A stretch of DNA of 64,000 nt. Origin: Neospora caninum Liverpool. Lineage: Eukaryota > Apicomplexa > Conoidasida > Eucoccidiorida > Sarcocystidae. Where the stretch lies: assembly GCF_000208865.1 (NCBI RefSeq), contig NC_018386.1:496001-560000 (forward strand), read 5' to 3'. The translations under genes were made by a program, and so were the position numbers. Under the pieces are notes generated by a model. That model searched no databases and was not told the origin of the DNA. It saw only the letters and a program-made list of their open reading frames with translations. Position 1 is the first letter of the stretch. Every line of letters starts with the position of its first letter. Positions 36,777 through 47,404 of this stretch are shown here, piece after piece.

Positions 36777-39700
36777 AATGGTTGTCGTTTGGTATACAAA
36801 TATGTGTCTATCATCATTGTTGTGTGGCGCCTTCGGTTTCGACGCCTGTAGGCATGAGTCTATGTGTGCGGTGGATCACGTGCATGTGCATGTTTAAGGA
36901 CTATCTACGCGTATTCGTTGGGAGCTTTGTCCCGGTGTTCGGGGACGTTTGTCGTCGCCCAGTCGGCGAGACGGAATTGCATCTTTCCTCCGTTTCCGAC
37001 TTCGCTCGACGCCCCGGACCTGGCGCTGCGAGACACGCCGGGTGATGCCCCTTCGTGCCTCCCGCCTCTCTGGTGTCTCTGGTCCTTTATTGCACCTGTT
37101 CACGCGTTTCCCAGAAAACGCCCTGTCGCAGGACAGGCCTCCCGTCTCCCAGGCGGTGTGCTCCGTTCGTCTTCCCCCTGTCTGGCTGCATGCGCGAGAC
37201 GTTCTCTTTCGTAAATCCCCACAGCTACATAGTCGACAGGCTCTTGCCTGCGGAGACGTGCTCCTTCGTGGCGCCCCTCTGGACTCTCTCTCGTCGAGTG
37301 CCCTCGTCTTCTCTCTGGTATTTCGTGCTGATTTCTGCTCCACAGTTACGCTGTCGGCCAAGCTCCTGATGTTAGCGGCCAACGCGCCGCTCCTGCTCGT
37401 CGTCCTCCTTCCTGTGGGCGTCTTCTTTTGGCGCACGTCTGCGCACTTCCGGTCCTCGGCCAGGTGAGCCGCGCGAACGGGCAGACGTCCTCGCCGCCGG
37501 CGAGACATCCGTTTCAGAGTTTTTTGAGGCTGGCTCGCAGCGGCCCCGGCTTCACGAGAGGCGCAAGCGGTCAGCGCCCTCAGACACCCGTGACACGCAG
37601 CCTGCTCCCCGGAGGTGATCGCGCGCCGTTCGTCTCATCATTTCTGGTGTCTCGCTTCGCCGTTGCGTGTGTCGACTTAGTCGGTCGACGGTTCGGCGGA
37701 TGTGCTCCCAGGGTCTTTGCGGTGTTGCTATTTGTTTCTCAGAGACTTGAAGCGCCTGGAAATGCTAACGAGGTCGCCCCTGCATGAGCGGCTCACCGAG
37801 GCATCAACTGGCGGAGCGACAATTCGCGCGTTCGGGTACGCCTCGCGACAGTCGCAGTGTCTTGTCTTTGTCTACGTCGTCTCGGGATGTCGCCGTTGTC
37901 TCGTAATCTGTCTGAAGCCCCGCCCCCGTCTTCTTTGCTTCGTTGGTGCTTCGTCCTCGTTCTGCCTCTGTCCTCGTCGCCTCCTTGCCCACCGTTGACG
38001 CGCTGCCCCATTCTCGGATTGCGAACTCGTTTTTTTTTCGAGGATGTGTGTGTTGCCCAACTCCAAGTTCTCGCGTGTTCGCGTCACCTGTCGACGATGT
38101 CTATTGTGACTCTGGACGCGGTTGAACCCGTTGTCCCGTTTTTCGGCAGCGGTCTTCTTGACGGCGTGCTCGCTTGCTACGTCTGTTCCCCCTCCCGTTT
38201 TGGTTCTTCTTTTGCTCGCGTTTCCTCCACTTCCTCCCCCTCTAGCTGTGTCGCCGGTCTCGCCGTCGTCAGGAGTGCTCTGAGAATCGCTGTGTTTCCC
38301 CGGCTTCGCGTCGTGTGCTTCCTCACGAATCGCGCTCCCCTCGTGCCGCGTTTGTTTCGATTGCTTTTGATTTCCAGGGCGCAAAAGCGGTTCTATGAAG
38401 CGTACGTGGAGAAGCTCGGCGCGCACCGGCGCACAGTGCAGCGCAACCAGCTGGTGCATGCGTGGCTGTCCCTGCGCCTGCAGGGCTCCGGCGCCCTCGC
38501 CCAAGGCGCGTTTCTCTTCATCGTCGTCTTCCCAGTCTTCCTCGTCCCACAGCGCCTGCGCACGGTAGGGGACAAAGGCACGCGCAACAGCCGCAGGATT
38601 CATTGAGGCAAAAAGAGAAAGAAAGTCCACAAGAGGGATCGTGACAGACCAGACTCCGTCTCCGCCCTCCCACCTAGGGTGAAGACAACCAAGTTCATTA
38701 TGACTGCTGTACCGGGACTGAGAGAGACGCACGGCGTCGGAAGATAAAAGAAAGAGGCACAGGAACAAAGACCGGGGATGAGCGCAAGACAGAAAGCGAG
38801 GCGTAGCGCGACAAAGGGAACGCGAATCAGAGATGAGAGGAGAGATGAGAGGAGTGATGAGAGGACGAGAGAAAAAAAGAGGAGCCGAGGACTCACAAAC
38901 CCGTGCGCGTTCGCTGGGGAGACAAGGGGAGAAGAGGGCGGAAGGCTTGTGGTTCCGTGTTGTGTGCGGCACAAAGGGTGTGAGCTGTATCCAGGAGCTT
39001 GGGGATTCTCGTCTTGTGAAATCGCCTTTCGCGTCTGCAGATGCAAGGCGAACTCGCTGCTGTCTTGGCGCTCGGCCTCTACACCACGATGCCGCTGGTC
39101 CGCCTCCTAACTGCCCTCATCACCTCTGCGATTCGCGCCGACATGCAAATGGTGGCCGTCGAACGTCTGACCGAATACGCAAACGTCAGTCCTCACCCTG
39201 AGAGATCCGGCGAGGTCCCAGCCTCGTTTCGCTTTTGCCTGCGCCTGTGGTTTCCAAACGACGAGCCCCCGAATGTTGTTTGCGAGGCGACTGCTCTCCA
39301 CCCGTCCGTTGTCTGGGGATTCCCAACTCCCGCATAAACTCTGACTGAAGGAGGCGATCGGCCAAAAAGCAGACCACGCCCGAGATTGGAACCGAGGCTC
39401 TACGTAACGAGCACGGCGCGCGGTCCTACGAGGAAAGGGGCGCGTGCGATGTTGTTCACTTAGGGCTCGGAAACCACGACATCATTTCGGCGGAATCGGA
39501 ACGTTTGAAAATGGTGTTCACTCTGGAGTGTTGCGTTCGTCTTTGATGCTGTGGTCGGCGCCCTTCATGTGCACTGTGCGTCCGGCTTTCGATCTTTTTG
39601 CTCTCGCAGATTCCTCCTGAAGACGACTCGTACGACCCTCTGTACTGCCGACCTGTCGCCACCGCCCTGGCCGACGCCGCGAGTGTCGCAGCGGCGTCGT

Positions 39701-40757
39701 CGCGTCCTGTTTCGGCGCTTCGCGCGCCTGTGTCTCTCGCCAGTTCCAAGCCGGCGCTGACTTCAGCCGCCCAGCCGAGATCAGAGGCATCTTCCCCTGC
39801 TGCGCCTCAGGCGACGCCGGAGCGAGCGACTTCTTCCTCATCGTCCTCTGCATGCGGCGCCAAGCCCGCAGCCTCGGACCGCTCTGCGTCTGCAGTGTGC
39901 GCCACACCGAAGCATTCGGCGTTTCCCCTGTTCCTTCCCTTCCTGACTCGCGAGGCTTCTTGCCCAAATCTCGTCTCTCTTGGAAAAAAGAAACCCTCGG
40001 CAACAATCCCTTCTCCCTCGCCACATACGCCTCTCCCTTCCTCATCTTCCGCTTCGTCCTCGTCTTGCTCTTCTCTCTTTTCGTCTCTCCCTTCTTCTCT
40101 CTCTTCTTCCTCTTCTGCTGTCTCTTCGTCCGGCCTCGCGCCGCCTGCATCGCCTCTCTCCCCAGCGATCTGCGACGCTCCTGCATCGGCCTCTCTCTCT
40201 CCCTCGTCTGCTGACTGCGCCACGCTCGGCTGCGCCGATGCCGGTGAAAAGGCGACAGATGCCGGCAGCCTCGCGGAAGGAACCTGTGCAACCCAGTGCG
40301 GGAAACGTCTGTCTGCGAAGGCCGCCGACACGCAGGCCTTGCCCGGCGAGGGACGAAGCGCAGTGCCGACTTGCGCGCCTCCTGAAAAGCAGAGAAGCAA
40401 AACCTTTCGCAAGGCGCTTCGATTCGACGTCGGGCTACCCGCGGCTCCTGCGATCGCCTGGCCGACAGCCGGTCGCATCGACTTTGACGACGTTTGCGTC
40501 GAGTACGGGTGAGAGACAAAGGTCCAGCGAAAGAGCGACAGAACCACGTCGCCACACAGCGAAAAGGAACACATCCGCCACAACCCACCTGTGTGCGTCG
40601 TGACACCACCGAAAAGTGACTCGATGGTACAGGATAAACAATATGAACCTGTATATATATATATATATATATAGTTCATTGGTGGGCATCCCTGCGTTGA
40701 TAGAGCGTAGACACAATTAGTGAGCGATTTATCTAAATACATATACATATATATACA

Positions 40758-40795
<38 letters not shown>

Positions 40796-43700
40796 TGCAG
40801 GATACGTATTGGCGAGTATCCATAAAGGCACTAGTGTATTATCATACGTACTTATTTAGTTGTTTTTCACGCGTGTGCGTGTATGGGTGTCCTTGGGAGC
40901 TCGCGGCCACGATTCTCCTGGATTCCACCGATAGGAGCTGACTGAGGTTCTTGCGTGTGCATGTGATCTCTTCAGGCCGGGGCTTGCACCCGCTTTGAGC
41001 CACGCCAGCTTCACGATTTACCCAGGGGAGACGGTCGCCATGGTTGGCCGGTTAGTCCTGAGCAACCGCCCGCAGCTTGTGTGTATTCTGTTATATTCGT
41101 TGAATTCAGCATGCATACACCTTGTGATAACTTTTGAGAAGTTTCTCTACATGTGCATCTATATCCACCTCCACCTACCGCTTTGTGCCTATATCTCTGT
41201 GTCTGTTCATCGATGTGTCTCGATACCTATACATCTGTGTATATCTCAATGTGATTCTGTCTACGAGGCCGAATCGTGCATTGCATAATTATACATATAT
41301 ATGTATATATGTATATATATGTAGATATATGTATATATATATATATATATGTATCAATGCGTGAGTGTATTGTTGGCAGGATGATGGATGGCGTATGTGC
41401 TGAGCCATTATGAGGATTCTGTTGTGTGCGCATTTCTCTGGGCTAACGCACCGGCGTGCCGACATCTCGCCATCAACATGAAGGCGGCTTCCCATTCCTC
41501 CCATGCATGTGGCGTCCAGAACGCATTTCCGTCTCTACTTTTTCCCATACGCATCAATCCATACACACGTGCATGCATACAACTATATATCCATATGAAA
41601 CATAAGTACATTTTGAAGTTTATCTCCATATGATACATAGGTATGTATATATATATATATATATATGTCGCTACGAGAGGCGGTGGCGTGTGTGTCTGGC
41701 GTTTCGCCCTTTTCCTGTGTTTTTAGGACCGGTGCGGGGAAATCCTCGGTTTTGTTGGCTCTGGCAAGAATGGTGAATTACACAGGCTCCATCAAGATCG
41801 ACGGCATCGACACGCGCCGCATGCCGCGACACATTCTGCGTTCGCGTCTCGCCCTCGTGCCGCAAAATCCCGTCCTCTTTTCTGGCTCTCTCCGCAGCAA
41901 CTTGGACGCCGAGCGCCTCCGCACAAACGAACAAATCTTCAAAATCCTCGACCTCTGCAAACTCGGGAATGTCGTTCGGGCCCTCCCCGATGTAAGCCAG
42001 CAACAACGCCAATCACAACCAAAATCGAGACAGCTCCACACGCCGTTCAAACGAACATACATATGTGTATATATACAAGTATATGCCCCTATATATATAT
42101 ATATATATATACGCATAGATATATGGATGTCTAGGTATCTACAGGAGTCGAGGTACAAAAATTGTGGTGGCCTCGCCGGCCCTTGTCCTTACAAGTATAC
42201 GAATATATCTATTTGTCTATCTATCTATCTGCCTATCTATCTAATCATCTATCTATTCATATATATATATATATATATATATATGTATAGTTCGCGAAGG
42301 TTCTCGTGCAGTGACTGGCATAGTGTACTACACTTTTTTGCGACCGTCCGCGTTCCCTTTTCCCGTTGTTGCAGGGCTTAGATACGCGGCTATCTGCCCG
42401 CGCCGAATGTGCGGACGTCGAATTTCGGATCAAACGATCTCGGCGGCATGCGACGGGTCCCCGTACGTCTCTTAGCGCATTTGCTTTCTTGTTCGCATTG
42501 TTTTCGCATCCAGTTGAACACGCGCAAACGTGCGTCCGGGACGTGTTGCTGGTGGCACCGTTACAAACGGGGCGTTCTTTCCCTGTGCTTCGCGCTGGTT
42601 TCCTTCTCCACATTCCTCTCTTCCCCACGTGGATCCCAGCATCTGCGGAGACAGACACCGAGGCGGCGCCGACTGCTTTCTTCTCCCGTCCTTCGCCGAT
42701 GCGCAATTGCAAAAATGTCCACTGCACAGCTGCGGCTTCGCAGGACGTGTGTGTCGCTCAGGACTCGAATCTGTGTTTTGTCCGAAACCGGTACCCCTTT
42801 CAGTTTTTCGCTGAGCTCTCTGCATCGCTTCGAACTCTCGTGTCGAATTCGATCTCCGCTGCCTGTGCGAGTTCTGCGGTTTCTCCGAGTAGCACACCGT
42901 CGTCCCCGTACTCCTCCTTTCGTCTTTCCTCGCTCCCGCCTGTCTCTGTCTTCTTCCTGGGTTTCTGCGAGTTTCGTGTGCTCTCCTTCCTTTTCGCCCC
43001 CATCTCTCGGCTGTGTTCCCCTTTTTCTAGGGCGCCTCCTCTTCGTCTCTCACGAGTTCTCTCTTTGCCTCTTCTCGCGTTAGAAGCGCCTGGATTGTAT
43101 CCCGTCTGCTCTGTCTCTCTTTTTCTGGACTGCGTATCTCCTCGTTTTCTGAACTGTGTATCTCCTCGTTTTCTGGACTGTGTATCTCCTCGTTTTCTGG
43201 ACTGTGTATCCTCGCCTTTTCTGGACTGTGTATCCTCGCTTTTTCTGGACTGTGTATCCTCTCTTTTTCTGACTTGTATCCTCTCTTTTTCTGGGCTGTC
43301 TCCAGGCCACCAGCGCCGGAGTATGAGCTTGCAGTCGCCCCCATCTTCCGCGTCTTCGGATACAGGCCACGCAGGCGCCTCAACGGGTGCGTGTGCGGCT
43401 GCGTGCTCTTCGCCTGTTTTCCCTGATGCCGTAGAAAAGCTGCGAGAAGGCCGCGAGGCTGGAAGAAACACCAGAGAATACGAGCGCAACGTCCTGCCAG
43501 GAAGCATCCGGCTGTCGCCTGGCCAGCAGCAGCTCCTCTGTTTTTGCCGGGCTCTCCTCCGAGGCGCGCCGATCATGTGTTTGGATGAAGTGAATTGTCG
43601 ATTCGACGCAGGCGTCGAGGAAGACATCATCTCGAGTGCGTTGCGCACGAAACTAAGGTGAGCCTGCATAGGCCTGTGAGAGAAATCACCGATCGGACGG

Positions 43701-44368
43701 ATAAAGGAAGCGAAGCGCAAAAAGGGGAAGTAACGCATGCGGGGCGACCTAGAGAAGTGGCCCCGCTACGCCTCCACTCACATATGTGTGGAAGGCGCCT
43801 TTCACAAAGCTCCGCACACCACCGACAGGAACAGGCAAAAATGCGGGGGATTCACTAGCACGCCCCCAAAACTACACGTCTGTATTTATAGCATGTGCGT
43901 ATATATATATGTATATACAAGTAGATGCATTTATATGTAGATGTGCATGGTATTCATTTGTATGTCGATTCTAGGGTAGTGTGTGGTGTAGACTGTCGAT
44001 GCTTCTTTTTAAACTCTACTGGCTGTGGCGATGAGGGTTGAGGGCTCGCAACTTTTGTGGGTTGCTTGCCGAACGGCCCTTCAAATAGTGACGCAGAAGG
44101 AGAACAAAAACCGGACGTTTCCTTTGACAGAGCCGAGGCGGCTGACATCCCCTCTCGTCGGCGTTCTCCTTTCTTCTTCAGGCCGTGCACGGTGCTAATG
44201 ATCAGCCACACACTTGAGCAGCTGCGCTCGCTCTGCGACCGGGTGATTGCCTTCTACTCCTCGCGCGTTGTCGAAATCGGCTCGCCTGAGGCTCTCCTCG
44301 ACAACCCTAACTCGTACTTTTCCAAGCTTTACCACGCAGGCACCACGGAGGGCGCGCACGGGGTTTGA
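24268..44368 (+). CDS. ABCC/MRP-type ABC transporter, full-size, ~3,690 aa
   Basis: Eighteen exons with consistent phases: 24268-27504, 28074-29319, 29723-29921, 30419-32130, 32854-33267, 33600-34912, 35550-35968, 36454-36575, 37346-37463, 37743-37835, 38378-38564, 39041-39184, 39610-40508, 40976-41050, 41727-41991, 42375-42462, 43306-43657, 44182-44368. The total is 11,070 nt. The order is TMD1-NBD1-TMD2-NBD2. NBD1 has Walker [10 protein letters not shown] (~1950), Q-loop AAQQPWLF, signature [14 protein letters not shown] (~2130), Walker B LFLIDDP (~2242) and H-loop VLVTHA. NBD2 has GRTGAGKSS (~3391), [28 protein letters not shown] (~3578), IMCLDE (~3598) and [15 protein letters not shown]. 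Asp in place of the catalytic Glu in NBD1, with Glu in NBD2, is the usual ABCC asymmetry. ABCC pumps export organic anions, conjugates or drugs across membranes; substrate and location are unknown here. Large Ser/Glu/Gly-rich insertions interrupt the loop after TM2 (~830 residues), both linkers and both NBDs. The start may be 24289. Exon 16/17 borders are the least certain. Confidence 0.9.
24909..24990 (+). repeat. TCT/TCC tract encoding poly-serine
   Basis: Near-uninterrupted TCT/TCC/TCA codons in exon 1 of the ABC transporter give a run of over 20 serines in the N-terminal extension. It is one of several Ser-rich insertions in this gene (others at ~31400-31480 and ~32905-33005). Confidence 0.9.
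30302..30354. repeat. TA/TATC microsatellite in ABC transporter intron 3
   Basis: Mixed TATC and TA repeats lie shortly before the exon 4 acceptor (30418). Same family as the other TA arrays of this gene. Confidence 0.85.
32305..32328. repeat. (TA)n microsatellite in ABC transporter intron 4
   Basis: About 12 uninterrupted TA units, in the intron that splits the NBD1 signature motif. Confidence 0.9.
36111..36292. repeat. Two TA arrays in ABC transporter intron 7
   Basis: Pure (TA)n at 36111-36142 and a longer TA/TACA mixture at 36233-36292, separated by about 90 bases of unique sequence. Confidence 0.9.
36745..36772. repeat. (TA)n microsatellite in ABC transporter intron 8
   Basis: About 14 TA units within the 770-base intron between exons 8 and 9. 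The remainder of this intron shows no gene. Confidence 0.9.
38828..38870. repeat. Short GATGAGAGG tandem repeat in ABC transporter intron 11
   Basis: Three imperfect copies of a ~13-14 base unit built on GATGAGAGGAG lie in the intron between exons 11 and 12. Confidence 0.75.
40651..40792. repeat. Two TA arrays in ABC transporter intron 13
   Basis: (TA)n at 40651-40673 and a TA/TACA mixture at 40738-40792, in the intron between the NBD2 leader and its Walker A exon. Confidence 0.9.
41291..41667. repeat. Two TA arrays in ABC transporter intron 14
   Basis: A TATATG/TA mixture at 41291-41353 and (TA)n at 41643-41667. This intron splits Walker A of NBD2 between GR and TGAGKSS. Confidence 0.9.
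42090..42289. repeat. TA and CTAT arrays in ABC transporter intron 15
   Basis: (TA)n at 42090-42111, then CTAT repeats with a terminal (TA)n at ~42203-42289, less than 90 bases before the exon 16 acceptor. Confidence 0.9.
43121..43305 (+). repeat. ~24-bp minisatellite forming the 3' end of ABC transporter intron 16
   Basis: About seven units of a ~24-base pyrimidine-rich repeat, CTGGACTGTGTATCTCCTCG plus TTTT. Later copies are shortened. The array runs directly into the inferred acceptor CTGTCTCCAG at 43305, so the polypyrimidine tract is made from repeat units. Confidence 0.88.
43893..43936. repeat. TA-rich microsatellite in ABC transporter intron 17
   Basis: Short TATATG/TA mixture about 250 bases before the last exon. 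Confidence 0.8.
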
Positions 44369-44500
44369 GCGACGAGAGCCGTCGTGTTTGGCGCGCTTGC
44401 GACTGCCACGACTCTCTCACCTTCCACGCTTTTCTGCTCATTTTTACGCCTTCTTAGACTTTCTGCCAGGCGCCACCCGATCTTGCCCATACCCCGCGTG

Positions 44501-44504
<4 letters not shown>

Positions 44505-44547
<43 letters not shown>

Positions 44548-44712
44548 GATAACGGCTGACGACTCCGACTCTAAGTTTACAGATTCCGAGCATGTACCGG
44601 TATTTCCATCTCCCTCTCTCTCTCTCTATATATATATATCTGTTTATCTCTATGTGTACCTATATCATTACATTCATCTTTATCTATATCTCTATATATA
44701 TATATTTATATA
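44505..44712. repeat. TA microsatellites just downstream of the ABC transporter stop
   Basis: Pure (TA)n at 44505-44544 starts about 140 bases after the stop codon. A CTCTATATATAT/TATC mixture follows at ~44620-44712. Both probably lie in or near the 3' UTR. Confidence 0.9.
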
Positions 44713-45646
44713 TACACATTGTGAAGGTTTGATGACGCTCTGGTTTTTGAAGCGACGTTTGACAAGCTGAGGATTGACTGTTGCTGTGTTTATGGCGCAC
44801 GCGTTCTTCTGTCTTTTTTTTTCTTTTGGTGCCGTCGTGTCTCTGCGTGCACTTTTAGCCGGCCGCATTTCCGGTGGCTGGGTCGCACCGCCAGACGCGC
44901 GGCTGCATTTGCATGCATCCCTGTAAACTCGCGTTTTCCGAAAAACTCACATTGTGTCTCTTGTTTCGCCACCAGGCGGAACCGTGTGAAGGCTGAGACA
45001 CCTGCGGCCGTCGGCAGTCCCCGGCAGCCCCGCGTGTCACCAAATTGAAACCAAATCGCCGTTTGAACTGCCGCATCGCAGACGATCACATGTATTACGA
45101 GCACATGTAATCTATTTCCCCTGGCCTCAGAGTCGCTTCCAGTTGGGGCTCTTCGCCTTCCTCACATCCCAACGCACACTGTGTGGATATCCAGACCTCT
45201 GTTGCATCGCAAACCCCGGAAAACCAATTTTGCCTCGTTATGCGTCCGAGGGCATTTCGATCATCTTCCCTTCAAGACCAAATCTCTCTGCGAAGCCAGA
45301 CGCCCCGTGAGACCCTGGCTCGTTGCGACTTCCCGTGATTCGTGCTCACGGGCGCGCAAATCGTGAAATTTAACGGACGCGCAAATCGTGAAACAGTGGA
45401 GACACTCACACGTCGACGGGGGGCTCTCTTTGCGGCTTGATGGCCCATATGCCTCGGGTTGATGCTGCGTATGTCGAAAACAACGAAGCAGGCTTTCCTC
45501 CCCACGAGCTGCGGCAGTTGAAACCGCGCTCTGGTGCCGCAGCCCTCGCCACGCGAAATGCACCGGGGGATGCCCGAAAGGTGCCGCCTCGGGCGTCTTC
45601 TGCGATTCCTTTTTTCATCGGCTTAAATAAATCGGTGTATCCACTC

Positions 45647-45740
45647 ATCTATATCTATAGATAGATAGACTGATAGATACACGCATCACGCGAGAATGAT
45701 ATTTGCAATATATACATATATATATATATATATATATGAT
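45647..45740. repeat. TATC/GATA and TA microsatellite
   Basis: Mixed CTATAGATAGATAG at ~45647-45675 followed by (TA)n at ~45708-45737 in the convergent intergenic region. Confidence 0.85.
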
Positions 45741-47404
45741 AGATACATAGTTGTATGTATTTTTGTATAGACCTACCGATGTATGCAGATATGTGTCTCC
45801 ATTTAATTATGTGTATAAGCAGATGGAGACACGTTTCGATAGTTGGATCTACGACGTAAATATTTATAGTTCGATGCATGCACTGAGACTAGGCGCAATG
45901 GGATGACGGGGAGTTTGTGTGGCTGGGCGTGGCTGAGTCTGAGTGTTGAAGGATTCGAAAAGACACGGAACGCGAGGGACTGCCGTGGTGTCTGCAACTA
46001 AATGGATGTGTGTGGTAATTTTGTGGCTCTTCCAGGAGACGCGTGTGGGGCGCCAAAGAGGGGAACTCTCGCCTAGTCCCGCGTCTCTGCATGCGCTCGC
46101 AGCACGGCGTGAAGCAGCGATGCTCCGCCACGCGATTTAGTCTCTCCCCTGGTGAAGCGCGGAGACAGAGAAGGAAACGCAGAGAGAGAACGAAGAGAGC
46201 AACGGGAACAGAGAGAGAAAGAACCAGAGAAGGGCACAGAGACAGACACAGACCGAGAGCGTGAACCAAGAAAACACAAGAGAACGAGCGAGAGGGCGCC
46301 GGCCACGGTGCCGCGTCACGTGGAAGAGAGGATTGCATCCTTGTTCATCGCAGATCGTTCGCTCTGCGTGTCCTTAAAAAACAGAACCTAATGGGCTCTC
46401 GTGACCCTCAGGAGTCTGCTAGAGCCCAACCTGTCGCTTTGCACAAAACGCGAAATCCTCAGTTTACACACACACAAACGCCAGAGGGCAACCCAAGCTC
46501 GTGGCGTGCCGCAGAAACGCAGGACACGCAGGGATGTTTTCTGTGCCCAGGACACACAAGCGCTAAAGCCGATACCCACAAATTGACGTTTTCAGGTATA
46601 AGCTTCTCTGAGTAAGTGCCCCAGAGCGGGGCGGGAACTGTCGCCACATAGAAAAAGGTCGTGTCCATTTTCTCGTTTTCCCTTTGTCTCGTTTTGCACG
46701 GTGGAACGCAACATCCACACCATGCCCAGCGCGACTACCCATCGCTCGACGGATTCTTTATAGGAGTTTCGTGTCCTCCCGCGCACCCTGCGCACGGGAG
46801 GGCTGGGACAAATCCTCCCCTAAGATGCCCTATTCGCCACCCGCGACGGGATGCGCAAACCTTTCAATTCCGCGGGGCACTTTCCTTGATCTCGTTACTC
46901 TTCCTGTGGTGCCTTCTTCCACGTGTCAACTCCGCTTGCCTTCTCTCTCGCCATTGTCGTTTCTCTCTCTTTCCTCTCCTCTCTTTTTGTTTCCGCTCCG
47001 AGAGGGCCTTCTCCCCGCCGCCCTCCGCAGGCTTCCTGTCGCCTTCACAGCCTCGTCCCGTCTCCGTCTGTCTCGCCACCCTCTCGCTCGCCCCCGGTTA
47101 TCTGTCCCTTCGACTGCAGAGAAGCCACGTCTTTGCGCCCTGGGCTTTTTTCTGGCGATGCGGCGCCTTGCTGCCGAACGCCACCTGCTCTACCGAGGTG
47201 GACAGAAACGCCTTTGGTTCATGTTCTGGCCCTTTCTCTTGCATGCACGGAAAGCCGCCCCCGCCCAGGCCGCTCCGAGCAAAGGCGGGGCCTGCAGCCG
47301 ATCGCCTGTCGCCCCCGAGCGGCGTCTGTAAACTGCATTCGTCCACGCTTCACCGTGCGGTTTCCGGCCCTTCCTGCATCGCCCCTACCTTGGCCCATTG
47401 GCGT

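Larger units (their letters stand above)
44369..47404. other. Convergent intergenic region (transporter 3' side / kinase 3' side)
   Basis: About 3 kb with no supported gene. It contains TA arrays at ~44505-44544, ~44620-44712 and ~45647-45740. A 15-16-base direct repeat (CGCGCAAATCGTGAAA) occurs twice at ~45353-45394. Open frames over 46660-47400 are pyrimidine/purine-rich and carry no recognisable domain; they probably reflect composition of UTR or spacer. Confidence 0.6.
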
